A stretch of DNA of 64,000 bases, taken from assembly GCA_964468045.1 (NCBI GenBank), contig CAYXTO010000003.1, positions 248,001 to 312,000 of the forward strand. Reading direction: 5' to 3'. This document shows, one piece after another, positions 17,558 through 25,518 of the stretch. A program made the position numbers and the translations under genes. The notes beneath the pieces are model-generated. The model saw only the letters and a program-made list of their open reading frames with translations, was not told the origin of the DNA and did not search any database. The stretch's first letter is position 1. Each line of letters begins with the position of its first letter. This DNA is from JAWKXU01 sp964468045. Lineage in GTDB: Bacteria > Pseudomonadota > Alphaproteobacteria > Sphingomonadales > Sphingomonadaceae.

Positions 17558-18748
17558 TTGTACATCTATCCTGATGCATCGGCTGTAGTCCGCGACCTTT
17601 CGCCGGACGAACCCGTTATCCTCAATCGCCCGCACGCAGCGGCGCGAGCAGCGCGTTTCTTCTCACGGAAATTTCCGGGCAAGTCGCTGTATGCGGTGAA
17701 GGCCAATCCTTCGCCCGACCTGCTGCGCGTGTTGTGGGATTCCGGAATCACGCACTACGACGTGGCCTCCATTGCCGAGGTGCGGCTGGTGCGCGAAGTG
17801 CTGCCGGATGCGACGCTGTGCTTCATGCATCCCGTCAAGTCGCCGGCCGCTATCCGGGAAGCCTATCACCAGCATGGCGTGCGCGTGTTCAGCCTGGATA
17901 CGATGGAGGAACTGGACAAGATCGTGGCCGCCACCGACCGGGCGACCGATCTGCGCCTGTGCGTGCGTCTGCGCGTGTCGTCGGAATTCGCGGAATTGAG
18001 CCTGGCGTCCAAGTTCGGCGTCGATCTGGCCGATGCCGCGCCGCTGCTGCAGGCCACCCGTCAGGTGGCCGACTGGCTGGGCGTGTGCTTCCATGTCGGC
18101 AGCCAGGCGATGACCCCCTTCGCCTATGTGCAAGCGCTGGAGCGGGTGCGCGCCGCGATTGTCGATGCGTCGGTCACGGTCGATATCATCGATGTGGGCG
18201 GGGGCTTTCCCAGCATCTATCCCGGCATGGAGCCGCCGCCGCTGGAGGATTACTTCGGCGTGATCCATCGCGCTTCGGAATCGCTGCCGATTTCCTATTC
18301 GGCAGAGCTGTGGTGCGAACCGGGCCGGGCGCTGTGCGCGGAATACAGCTCGCTGATCGTCCGCGTGGAAAAGCGGCGCGGCGACGAACTGTACATCAAT
18401 GACGGCGCCTATGGCGCGCTGTTCGATGCGGCGCATGTCGGCTGGCGTTTCCCGGTGGCCGCGTTGGGCGAGGGGCGTTCTAACGGCCTGGAGGAATTCG
18501 CCTTCTACGGGCCGACCTGCGACGATGCCGACTATATGAAGGGGCCGTTCCTGCTGCCTGCGGACATCAAGCCGGGCGACTATATCGAGATCGGCATGCT
18601 GGGGGCCTATGGCGCGGCGATGAAGACCGGCTTCAACGGCTTCGGACAGGCGGTCGCGATCAATGTCGCGGACGAGCCGATGGCCAGCCTCTATCGCGGC
18701 GATCGCGCCGATCCGCGCCAGAGCGACAATGTGGTGAGCCTTCGCTGA
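17558..18748 (+). CDS. Type III PLP-dependent ornithine/lysine decarboxylase
   Basis: A 396-residue fold-III decarboxylase of the eukaryotic-type ODC family (COG0019). PLP Lys48 is in YAVKANPSPD, the glycine-rich phosphate-binding VDVGGGFPSIYPG region is present (here IIDVGGGFPS), and the catalytic Cys is in GPTCDDADYM. It makes putrescine from ornithine, the precursor for the carboxyspermidine pathway encoded just upstream. The start is a TTG, the only sensible start before the conserved IYPDA segment, with GGGGG about 9 nt upstream. A structured leader precedes it. Confidence 0.92.
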   Translation: MYIYPDASAVVRDLSPDEPVILNRPHAAARAARFFSRKFPGKSLYAVKANPSPDLLRVLWDSGITHYDVASIAEVRLVREVLPDATLCFMHPVKSPAAIREAYHQHGVRVFSLDTMEELDKIVAATDRATDLRLCVRLRVSSEFAELSLASKFGVDLADAAPLLQATRQVADWLGVCFHVGSQAMTPFAYVQALERVRAAIVDASVTVDIIDVGGGFPSIYPGMEPPPLEDYFGVIHRASESLPISYSAELWCEPGRALCAEYSSLIVRVEKRRGDELYINDGAYGALFDAAHVGWRFPVAALGEGRSNGLEEFAFYGPTCDDADYMKGPFLLPADIKPGDYIEIGMLGAYGAAMKTGFNGFGQAVAINVADEPMASLYRGDRADPRQSDNVVSLR

Positions 18749-18756
18749 CTTATCCC

Positions 18757-18787
18757 GGGAGCCTTGCGGCAATCGCGGGGCTCCCGC
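18757..18787 (+). terminator. Hairpin after ornithine decarboxylase
   Basis: CGGGAGCC and GGCTCCCG form an 8-bp stem with a 15-nt loop, 9 bp after the ODC stop. No T-run follows, so termination would be imperfect or Rho-assisted. Confidence 0.45.
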
Positions 18788-18816
18788 CTGCTGTCCTGAC
18801 CAGGGCAGGGCCAGGT

Positions 18817-19227
18817 TCAGGGCATCCTGGTCCAGTAGCGGTCCTCGCACAGGAACAGGATGCATCCTGATACCTTCAGTTTCCCGTTGGCCAGCAGCTG
18901 CATCTTGGACTTGTAGCTCTTGCCCGTCTTGGGATCGTAGGCTTGCCCGCCCTTCCAGCTGCCGCCGGATCCTGCGAAATCGCGCAGCACCATCGTGCCG
19001 ATGATCGGGCGGGTACGTTGCGAGGCATCGGGATTGTTGATGTCGCGGGTCGGCAGCTTCGGATCGAGCACCTGCTCGATCTTGCCGCACATCCTCTGCC
19101 CGCAATTGTCCACCCTGACGACAGCATCCCTGGCGTCCGTCAGCCAGCGGCCGGTTACCGGCTCGGCCCAGGCGGCCGACGGCGAAGCCGCCAGCAGCAA
19201 GGGATATATGGCCCAGCGTGCCTTCAT
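18817..19227 (-). CDS. Secreted DUF2147 protein
   Basis: A 136-residue protein with a signal peptide cut after AWA (about residue 21). The mature part shows the DUF2147 pattern: GRWLTDARDAVVRV at the start, a CGQRMCGKI cysteine pair, then GSWKGGQAYDPKTGKSYKS and a final VSGCILFLCEDRYW. DUF2147 proteins are small periplasmic beta-barrel-like proteins of unknown function. Four Cys residues could form two disulfides. Start supported by GGAGAGG upstream. Convergent with the ODC gene. Confidence 0.87.
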   Translation of the reverse strand: MKARWAIYPLLLAASPSAAWAEPVTGRWLTDARDAVVRVDNCGQRMCGKIEQVLDPKLPTRDINNPDASQRTRPIIGTMVLRDFAGSGGSWKGGQAYDPKTGKSYKSKMQLLANGKLKVSGCILFLCEDRYWTRMP

Positions 19228-19412
19228 GATCTTGCCTCTCCTGCTCCATCCGGAACATTGCGGATGGCTGGCGTATAATTACACCCATTTCGGATATTAA
19301 TGGGCAAAGGTTTCCGGATTCCCAATGAAGCGGGAGCCAGATCACGCGGCGCTGGCGTGGGTCGCCGCGGTCACCCGTCGGGCGGGCGTGTTCGCCGCCC
19401 CGGGCGATCTCC

Positions 19413-19709
19413 CTAGCTGGCGACGCGGCAGTAGCCGGCGAAATAGGCCAGGATGGCGGGATGGATGGCGGCATGGAGCTCCACCCCGGCATGATCGCCA
19501 TTCGCCCATTTGACCGTGGCTTCCAGCGGGCCGATCGGCCCCAGCGAGACCTGCACCTGCTTACCGGCTTCCAACTCGCCATATGGATTGCCGAGACGGC
19601 AACCATTGGCCGAAATCTGCGAGATATAGACATCCCGCACCGGCCCCCCAGCAAGCTCGTAACGGCCCGCCAGCTCGGCGAACAATCGGCTTTCCTTCCT
19701 GCGATCCAT
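19413..19709 (-). CDS. PilZ-domain protein
   Basis: A 98-residue single-domain PilZ protein, a class that usually binds cyclic di-GMP. The first motif RxxxR is present (RKESR near the N-terminus). The second motif, normally [D/N]xSxxG, reads QISANG, so its first position is Gln. I start it at the ATG for MDRRKESR, which has GGGGGAG about 8 nt upstream; a TTG five codons earlier is less likely. Binding could be weakened or lost. It stands alone. Confidence 0.8.
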   Translation of the reverse strand: MDRRKESRLFAELAGRYELAGGPVRDVYISQISANGCRLGNPYGELEAGKQVQVSLGPIGPLEATVKWANGDHAGVELHAAIHPAILAYFAGYCRVAS

Positions 19710-19853
19710 ACCGAACTCCCCCAAGGCGGCACTGCCATATGCTTATCCGATCAGGGTTAAGGCCGGCTTAAGCCGTGGAGTGAACGATGCGGAAGGCATG
19801 TTCCGCCCCTGAAGCGCCATGACATCGGGCGGGAAACGCCCTACAGCGGCGCC

Positions 19854-20183
19854 ATGCCCTATGTTTACCTGATGATCGCCATCCTTGCCGAAGTGGCGGC
19901 AACCACCTCCCTGAAAGAGTCCGACGGCTTCACGCGGCTGGTTCCCGCGCTGGTGACGCTGACCGGCTATGCGGTGGCGTTCTACTTCCTCTCGCTGACC
20001 CTGCGGGACGTGCCGACCGGCATTGCCTATGCCGTCTGGTCTGGGGTCGGCATCGTGCTGATCACGGCCGCCGCCTGGCTGTTCCATGGCCAGAAGCTGG
20101 ATGCGCCGGCGCTGATCGGCATGGGGCTGATCATTGCAGGCGTGATCGTGATGAACGGCTTTTCCAGGGCCAGCGCGCATTGA
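19854..20183 (+). CDS. SMR-family multidrug efflux transporter
   Basis: A 109-residue EmrE/SugE-type transporter with four helices. The membrane Glu is present in helix 1 (AILAEVAATTSLK), as are the family's YAVWSGVGIVLI helix-3 motif and the GHQKL-like GQKLD loop. It functions as a dimer that exchanges protons for cationic compounds. Unlike the SMR-like gene at 1932, all key residues are intact. No other SMR subunit is adjacent, so it is probably a homodimer. Confidence 0.92.
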   Translation: MPYVYLMIAILAEVAATTSLKESDGFTRLVPALVTLTGYAVAFYFLSLTLRDVPTGIAYAVWSGVGIVLITAAAWLFHGQKLDAPALIGMGLIIAGVIVMNGFSRASAH

Positions 20184-20291
20184 TGCAGGCCGGCGCCGAC
20201 GGATCCGCAATGGCGGTCTTTCCCGGCCGGCAGGGAAGGCGATCCTTCTTCCGGGGCCGCACCTGTCACCCGCCCAGGATAGCCGCCCGGG

Positions 20292-21542
20292 ATGCCTGAC
20301 CGTTCCGGCCCCCGCTCCGCGCTCCGCGCCTTCCTGGCCAGCGAAGCCGCCGGCGGCATCATCCTGATGGGGGCGGCCGCGCTGGCGATGATCGTCGCGA
20401 ACTCGCCGCTCGGCGCGCTCTATCGCGATCTGCTGCATATGCCGGTCAGCCCTGCCTTGTCCGAAAAGCTCGGCCCGATGACGGTCCATCTGTGGATCAA
20501 CGACGGGCTGATGGCGGTCTTCTTCCTGTTCGTGGGGCTGGAGATCAAGCGTGAGCTGGTCGATGGCCGCCTTGCGACCTGGCGGCAGCGCCGCCTGCCG
20601 CTGGTCGCCGCCCTGGCCGGAATGGCGTTTCCCGCAGTCATCTACCTGCTGCTTGCCGGGGGGAATCCGGTGCTGGCCCGGGGCTGGGCGATACCGGCGG
20701 CGACCGACATCGCTTTTGCCATCGGCGTGCTGGCCCTGCTGGGCCGCCGGGCGCCGACCTCGCTCAAGCTGTTCCTGGTGACGGTCGCCATAGTCGACGA
20801 CATGGGCGCGGTCGCGATCATCGCGGTGTTCTACACCGCCAGCCTTTCCCTTCCGGCGCTGGCGGGCGCCGCCGCCATCCTGGCCGGGATGTTCCTGCTC
20901 AACCGGCTGGGGGTGCGCGCGTTGGCGGTCTATCTGCTCCTGTTCGCCCTGCTGTGGTATGGGGTGCTGCTGTCGGGCGTTCATGCCACGATCGCCGGCG
21001 TGCTCGCGGCCTTCGCCGTGCCGATCATTCCCACGCCGGGCGATCCGGATTCGCCGGAATCCCCGCTTCACAGGCTCGAGCACCTGCTCGATGCTCCGGT
21101 CGCCTTCTTCATCGTGCCGCTGTTCGGCTTCGCCAATGCCGGGGTGGCGCTGGCGGGCTTGGCTCCCGGCGATATTCTGGCGCCGATGCCGGTCGGGATC
21201 GCCGCCGGGCTGTTCCTCGGCAAGCAACTCGGCATCTTCGCGGCGGTGTGGCTTGCGGCCCGGTCCGGCTTCGCCGCGAAGCCGCGCGGCGCCACCTGGC
21301 TGCAGATCTATGGCGTGGCAGTGATCTGCGGGATCGGCTTCACCATGAGCCTGTTCATCGGCGGGCTTGCCTTTGGCGATCCGAAGCTGGTGGAAGAGGC
21401 GAAGCTCGGCACGCTGGCCGGCTCGCTGGTCGCGGCCCTGACCGGCTATGTGCTGCTGCGCTTCGCTCCGCTGCATCCGGACCACGATCGCGAGGAAGCG
21501 AAGCAGGCGCGCGAAATCACGCGGGACGGGGATGTGCGCTAG
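20292..21542 (+). CDS. nhaA: Na+/H+ antiporter NhaA
   Basis: A 416-residue NhaA antiporter with about 12 helices. The ion-binding Asp pair is in IVDDMGAVAII, and PAATDIAFAIGVLALLG is present as in E. coli NhaA. It exports sodium in exchange for protons and so controls internal Na+ and pH. The start is the ATG after GGATAGCCGCCCGGG. The RBS is weak. The gene is followed by a repeat-rich region. Confidence 0.95.
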   Translation: MPDRSGPRSALRAFLASEAAGGIILMGAAALAMIVANSPLGALYRDLLHMPVSPALSEKLGPMTVHLWINDGLMAVFFLFVGLEIKRELVDGRLATWRQRRLPLVAALAGMAFPAVIYLLLAGGNPVLARGWAIPAATDIAFAIGVLALLGRRAPTSLKLFLVTVAIVDDMGAVAIIAVFYTASLSLPALAGAAAILAGMFLLNRLGVRALAVYLLLFALLWYGVLLSGVHATIAGVLAAFAVPIIPTPGDPDSPESPLHRLEHLLDAPVAFFIVPLFGFANAGVALAGLAPGDILAPMPVGIAAGLFLGKQLGIFAAVWLAARSGFAAKPRGATWLQIYGVAVICGIGFTMSLFIGGLAFGDPKLVEEAKLGTLAGSLVAALTGYVLLRFAPLHPDHDREEAKQAREITRDGDVR

Positions 21543-21587
21543 GCTTGGAATCTCGTACTCCCCGTTTGTTTCTCGTCATCATTTTCT

Positions 21588-21611
21588 CGTCATCCCAGCG
21601 AAAGCTGGGAT
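21588..21611. repeat. REP-like hairpin
   Basis: CGTC followed by ATCCCAGC-GAAA-GCTGGGAT, a perfect 8-bp hairpin. It belongs to the CGTCAT-type palindromes scattered through this window, some 45 bp after the nhaA stop, where it may act as an RNA 3' end. Confidence 0.75.
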
Positions 21612-21642
21612 CTCGCTCGGCAACGTGCCGTGCTCTCCACTC

Positions 21643-21753
21643 GTCATTCCCGCCCTTCGACTGGCTCAGGATAAACTGCCCTGCGGGCAAGCGGGAACCC
21701 AGGGCGAGTTGGAGTTAAACTGACTGGATCCCCGTTTTCACGGGGATGACGAA
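21643..21753. repeat. 111-bp direct repeat R1, left copy
   Basis: Matches 22357-22467 with only two differences over 111 bp. It runs from GTCATTCCCGCCC to GGGATGACGAA and contains two hairpins, an outer TTCCCGC/GCGGGAA and an inner ATCCCCG-TTTTCA-CGGGGAT. The two copies bracket the HTH gene at 21821. Confidence 0.9.
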
Positions 21754-21760
21754 GAAGGGA

Positions 21761-21805
21761 CAGCGGGGTGAGCCGGTTGACGCAAAACGCCGGAAATGTG
21801 GATTT
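21761..21805. repeat. 45-bp segment shared with 56520-56564
   Basis: 41 of 45 bases match 56520-56564. It lies just outside the 3' end of the HTH gene. Together with the matching pair 22271-22310 and 56719-56758 (35 of 40 bases) it marks both edges of a unit present twice in the window. Confidence 0.8.
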
Positions 21806-21820
21806 GCATTTTCCACCTCC

Positions 21821-22273
21821 TCACGCTCGCAGGTCCCATCGTCGCAATGCCCGGTCGTAAGAGGCGAGCAAGCTGAGCAGCGCGGAAGTGCTGGGCTTGC
21901 GCCATGTTCCCGCGAAACGGCCCCGCCGCATCCGCACCACGAACCCGCCTTGCATGGCGAGCACCCAGCGCTCATCCAGTGTGACCTTTCGCTGAGGTGC
22001 CTCTCCGCCGCTGCGGATCGCCATCACTGCATCCCAGGCATGGGCGAAGCTGCCCGCGCCTTCCCGGCGGCGCAGGCGATAGGCGGTCTCGCGCGCCATG
22101 CCGAGTTTCGCCGCGGCCTGCGCGACGCAGCCGGTCTGGGCCAGCCAGCCGAGGAAGCGGGCCTGCCGCTCGGGCGTCCAGCCGTCACGCCGCGCGCGCA
22201 GCGGAACCGGAGTGAAGGACGGAACCCGCCGATAGGCAGGCCAGCGGACGGTGCGGGATGCTCTGCGTCTCAT
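21821..22273 (-). CDS. Small helix-turn-helix protein, repeat-associated
   Basis: A 150-residue, very Arg-rich basic protein. Residues about 33-70 form a helix-turn-helix of the type found in a common but uncharacterised sphingomonad family (ERQARFLGWLAQTG, then AAKLGMARETAYRLRRR). A conserved FAHAWDA segment follows, and the C-terminus (TWRKPSTSALLSLLASYDRAL) may also bind nucleic acid. No catalytic motif is seen. The gene lies between two nearly identical 111-bp repeats, and a decayed relative of its surroundings occurs at 56.5 kb, so it may belong to a mobile or repeat-managing unit. Function unknown. Confidence 0.7.
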   Translation of the reverse strand: MRRRASRTVRWPAYRRVPSFTPVPLRARRDGWTPERQARFLGWLAQTGCVAQAAAKLGMARETAYRLRRREGAGSFAHAWDAVMAIRSGGEAPQRKVTLDERWVLAMQGGFVVRMRRGRFAGTWRKPSTSALLSLLASYDRALRRWDLRA

Positions 22274-22310
22274 CCGGCAGGATAAGCCAGATTTCAGCCG
22301 TGTAGGAAAG
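22271..22310. repeat. 40-bp segment shared with 56719-56758
   Basis: 35 of 40 bases match 56719-56758 (core AGGATAAGCCAGATTT). It overlaps the start codon of the HTH gene, so it may include its promoter or ribosome-binding region. Confidence 0.75.
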
Positions 22311-22356
22311 GGGAGGAGCTATCTCCCGCACTCTCTCGTCATTCCCGCTTATCCCT

Positions 22357-22467
22357 GTCATTCCCGCCCTTCGACTGGCTCAGGATAAACTGCCCTGCGG
22401 GCAAGCGGGAACCTAGAGCGAGTTGGAGTTAAACTGACTGGATCCCCGTTTTCACGGGGATGACGAA
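22357..22467. repeat. 111-bp direct repeat R1, right copy
   Basis: Right partner of 21643-21753, same orientation, 714 bp apart, 109 of 111 bases identical. Such low divergence implies a recent duplication or gene conversion. The gap 22274-22701 between the HTH and hemA genes holds only this and the next repeat. Confidence 0.9.
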
Positions 22468-22515
22468 AGAAGGATCAGAAAGGCTCAGGGCGACCGGGGA
22501 TGCCTAGTCCAATAT

Positions 22516-22647
22516 CGTCATGCCAGCCCTTCGGCTGGCTGGCCAAGCCAGCCGCTCAGGATAAACTGCCCTTCGGACAAGCTGGCCTCTCGGGCGGATA
22601 GGTGGTGCGTTGCCCACAACGATCCCGGCCTTCGCCGGGATGACGAA
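22516..22647. repeat. Composite palindromic repeat R2, first copy
   Basis: Starts CGTCATGCCAGC and ends GGGATGACGAA. It contains GCCAGCCCTTCGGCTGGC, a GGCTCAGGATAAACTGCC-like block shared with R1, and ATCCCGGC-CTTC-GCCGGGAT. A second copy lies at 58386-58518. The layout resembles a bacterial interspersed mosaic element. Confidence 0.85.
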
Positions 22648-22701
22648 AGTGGGACTGGGATGACGACGTAGGATAACGAGGAAGGAAGGGAAGAACAGGC
22701 C

Positions 22702-23916
22702 TCAGGCCGCGAGCTTCAGCTCCAGCCGGTCCCAGATCTCAACCAGCGCGTCGGTCAGTTCGCGCATCATCTTCTCAGTGTGGGCCGGCCCCGGCGTGAA
22801 GCGCAGCCGCTCCGTGCCGCGCGGGACGGTGGGGAAATTGATGGGCTGCACATAGACGCCATATTCGGCCAGTAGGATATCGCTGATCTTCTTGGCGCGC
22901 ACCGGATCGCCCACCATCAGCGGCACGATATGGGTGGTGGAATCCATCACCGGCAGCCCGGCGTCCCGGAACATCTGCTTGAGCGTGGCGGCGGCGGCCT
23001 GCTGGCCATCCCGCTCGACGCTGGAGGATTTGAGGTGCCGCACGCTGGCGAGCACGCCCGCGACCAGCACCGGGCTGAGCGAGGTGGTGAAGATGAAGCC
23101 CGGCGCGTAGGAGCGGATGCAGTCGATGATGCGGGAATCGGTGGCGATATAGCCGCCCATCACGCCGAACGCCTTGCCCAGCGTGCCTTCGATGATGTCG
23201 ATCCGGTGCGCCGCCTCGTCCCGGTCGGTGATGCCGCCGCCGCGCGGGCCATACATGCCCACCGCGTGCACCTCGTCGATATAGGTCAGCGCGTTGTACT
23301 TGTCCGCCAAGTCGCAGATCGCGTGGATCGGCGCGACGTCGCCGTCCATCGAATAGACGCTTTCGAAGGCGATCAGCTTGGGAACGGCGGGATCTTCCGC
23401 CGCGAGCAGTTCTTCCAGATGGGCCACGTCGTTATGGCGCCACACCCGCTTCTCGCAGCCGGAATTGCGGATGCCAGCGATCATGCTGGCGTGGTTCAGC
23501 TCGTCCGAGAAGATGATGCAGCCCGGCAGCAGCTTGGCCAGGGTGGAGAGCGTAGCGTCGTTGGAGACATAGCCGCTGGTGAACAGCAGCGCGCCTTCCT
23601 TGCCGTGGAGATCGGCCAGCTCGCGCTCAAGCTCGATATGGTAGTGGGTGTTGCCGCCGATGTTGCGGGTGCCGCCGGAGCCGGCGCCGACATCGTGCAG
23701 CGCCTCTTCCATCGCGTTGATGACCTTGGGGTGCTGGCCCATGGCGAGGTAATCGTTGGAGCACCACACGGTGATCGGCTTCGGCCCATTATGGCCGGCG
23801 AAGCAGCGCGCGTTGGGGTAGGCGCCCTTGTTGCGGAGAATGTCGATGAACACGCGATAGCGGCCTTCCGAGTGAAGCCGTTCGATCGCCTGGTCAAAAA
23901 TGTGTTCGTAGTTCAA
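22702..23916 (-). CDS. hemA: 5-aminolevulinate synthase
   Basis: A 404-residue PLP enzyme that condenses glycine and succinyl-CoA to 5-aminolevulinate, the first step of heme synthesis in alphaproteobacteria (C4 route). PLP Lys248 is in GTLGKAFGVMGGY. The N-terminal HSEGRYRVF and SNDYLAMGQHP motifs are typical. The start is a TTG (MNYEHIF), the only plausible one at the usual N-terminus. An FNR/FixK-type box lies 114-127 bp upstream. It uses succinyl-CoA, also a product of the propionate module at 39-47 kb. Confidence 0.96.
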   Translation of the reverse strand: MNYEHIFDQAIERLHSEGRYRVFIDILRNKGAYPNARCFAGHNGPKPITVWCSNDYLAMGQHPKVINAMEEALHDVGAGSGGTRNIGGNTHYHIELERELADLHGKEGALLFTSGYVSNDATLSTLAKLLPGCIIFSDELNHASMIAGIRNSGCEKRVWRHNDVAHLEELLAAEDPAVPKLIAFESVYSMDGDVAPIHAICDLADKYNALTYIDEVHAVGMYGPRGGGITDRDEAAHRIDIIEGTLGKAFGVMGGYIATDSRIIDCIRSYAPGFIFTTSLSPVLVAGVLASVRHLKSSSVERDGQQAAAATLKQMFRDAGLPVMDSTTHIVPLMVGDPVRAKKISDILLAEYGVYVQPINFPTVPRGTERLRFTPGPAHTEKMMRELTDALVEIWDRLELKLAA

Positions 23917-24029
23917 CGGATCGTCCGCCCATGTCGCCGCCTGGAGATCATTCCCCGCTCGATGCGGCTGCCGATTTCCAGCCCCTTACCTAATCGTGGG
24001 CTCCTTATCCACATCTTTGTCAAAGAGAT

Positions 24030-24043
24030 TTGATCTGGATCAG
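24030..24043. promoter_or_regulatory. FNR/FixK-type box upstream of hemA
   Basis: TTGATCTGGATCAG matches the TTGAT-N4-ATCAA consensus at nine of ten defined positions. It overlaps the murI stop codon and sits 114-127 bp before the hemA start. Oxygen-responsive FnrL/FixK control of hemA is established in Rhodobacter and Bradyrhizobium. Control here is inferred. Confidence 0.65.
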
Positions 24044-24852
24044 AAGACGACACGATCGGCCAGCCCGTATCCGGCCAGCGCCGGGGCGAGCCGGGCAAGA
24101 TCCTCGCCATCGGCGGTGAATACCGCGAAGTCGTCCGTCTCGCGGGCGAAGTCCTGCCCCTGCGTGAGGAAGGCGATCCGCCGGGCGATGCCGGCCGCGC
24201 CGTCCACGAAGCGGACATCCGGCCCGAGGGCCGTGGCCAGCTCTTCCTGGACCAGCGAAAAATGGGTGCAGGCCAGCACCACCGTGTCGATCCGTTCCCC
24301 ATCCGGTTGCGCCCGCAGCCCGCGCGCCGCGGCAGCATAGATTTCCGGGTCGACCTCCTCGCAGCGAAGCCTGGCTTCCGCCGCCGCCACGAGATCGGGC
24401 GCGGCGTGGCGGATCAGCCGCTTTCCCTGCGCGAATTCGGCTTCCAGATTGTCGACATAGGTCTGGCGGATGGTGGCGGCGGTGCCGAGCAGCCCGATCA
24501 CCCCGGTCCGCGTCAGGGCGGCGGCGGGCTTGATCGCGGGCACCGTGCCGACGACCGGAAGCTCCAGCACTTCGCGCACCATGCTCAGCGCGATGGTCGA
24601 GGCGGTGTTGCAGGCGATGCAGGCGAGGCGGGGGCCGAACCGCTCGGTCATCCGGCCTAGCAAGCCGGCGACGCGGGCGGCGATCTGCGCTTCCGTCTTG
24701 GTGCCATAGGGCAGCCCGCGATTGTCGGCGGCATAGATGACCGGCGCCTGCGGCAGGAGCTTGCGCAGTTCCGCGAGCACCGACAGCCCGCCAATGCCGG
24801 AATCGAACAGCAGGATGGGGGCGGTCGGATCGGGTGCCATGCGATTCGCCAT
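24040..24852 (-). CDS. murI: Glutamate racemase
   Basis: A 270-residue cofactor-independent racemase that supplies D-glutamate for peptidoglycan. The two catalytic cysteines are in ACNTAS and ACTHFSL, and the N-terminal FDSGIGGLSVL motif is present. The start is the ATG at 24852 with GGGGGAAAA upstream; a second ATG four codons later is possible. The frame is open far upstream, antisense to plsY, which I regard as non-coding. It lies 123 bp upstream of hemA in the same direction. Confidence 0.95.
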   Translation of the reverse strand: MANRMAPDPTAPILLFDSGIGGLSVLAELRKLLPQAPVIYAADNRGLPYGTKTEAQIAARVAGLLGRMTERFGPRLACIACNTASTIALSMVREVLELPVVGTVPAIKPAAALTRTGVIGLLGTAATIRQTYVDNLEAEFAQGKRLIRHAAPDLVAAAEARLRCEEVDPEIYAAAARGLRAQPDGERIDTVVLACTHFSLVQEELATALGPDVRFVDGAAGIARRIAFLTQGQDFARETDDFAVFTADGEDLARLAPALAGYGLADRVVF

Positions 24853-24924
24853 ATTTTCCCCCTGCCGAAATGCAAGAACTCCGCTTAAGGTAGTCAAAGG
24901 CTTATCGATCTGGGGGAGGGGTTT

Positions 24925-25518
24925 TTGGAAAGCTGGCAGGCCGGATTTCTGGCGATTGCGCTGGGCTATGCGCTCGGTTCCATTCCGTTCGGGATGATCC
25001 TCACCCGGATTACCGGCGCGGGCGACCTGCGCGGTATCGGCTCGGGCAGTATCGGCGCGACCAATGTGCTGCGCACCGGGCGCAAGGGGCTGGCGGCGGC
25101 GACGCTGCTGCTCGATCTCGGCAAGGGGCTGGCGGCGGTGCTGCTGGCCAGGGCGCTGCTGCCCGGCCTGGAGACGCTGGCGGCCTTCGCGGTGGTGGTG
25201 GGGCATTGCTACCCGGTCTGGCTGCGCTTTCGCGGCGGCAAGGGCGTGGCGACGACGATGGGCGTGGCGACCGGCCTCGCCTGGCCGATCGGGCTGGCCT
25301 ATGCCCTGGTCTGGCTGGCGGCGCTGGCGCTGACCCGCATTTCCTCGCTGGCCGGGATGAGCGCGGCCATCGCCGCTCCGGTCGCCGCCTGGCTGCTGGG
25401 CTACCCCGCCTATGTCGCGGCCCTGGCCGGAATCGCCGTACTGGTGCTGTGGCTGCATCAGGCCAATATCGCGCGGCTGCGCAATGGGACGGAGCCGAAG
25501 GTCGGCACCGGCAAGTGA
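24925..25518 (+). CDS. plsY: Acyl-phosphate:glycerol-3-phosphate acyltransferase PlsY
   Basis: A 197-residue integral membrane acyltransferase that makes lysophosphatidic acid from acyl-phosphate. The three PlsY motifs are visible: GSIPFGMIL, GSGSIGATNVLRTGRKG and RGGKGVATTMG. It starts with TTG at 24925 with GGGGGAGGGG upstream. Its stop overlaps the start of dprA (GTGA), a common pairing. Confidence 0.95.
   Translation: MESWQAGFLAIALGYALGSIPFGMILTRITGAGDLRGIGSGSIGATNVLRTGRKGLAAATLLLDLGKGLAAVLLARALLPGLETLAAFAVVVGHCYPVWLRFRGGKGVATTMGVATGLAWPIGLAYALVWLAALALTRISSLAGMSAAIAAPVAAWLLGYPAYVAALAGIAVLVLWLHQANIARLRNGTEPKVGTGK

Noticed and set aside
17663..19738. Open frame of 691 codons on - strand through the ODC gene and DUF2147 region
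   Set aside because: Runs antisense to a well-supported gene and out of frame over the DUF2147 gene; composition is that of a shadow frame.
19743..21485. Open frame of 580 codons antisense to nhaA
   Set aside because: Full of low-complexity Arg/Gln/Gly/His, no domain, opposite to nhaA whose helices are intact.
21821..22273. HTH gene as an IS transposase
   Set aside because: No DDE, HUH or serine-recombinase motif and no terminal inverted repeats with target duplication could be seen.
21643..22467. Repeats as a CRISPR array
   Set aside because: Two long copies 714 bp apart with a gene between them; no regular short spacers and no cas genes.
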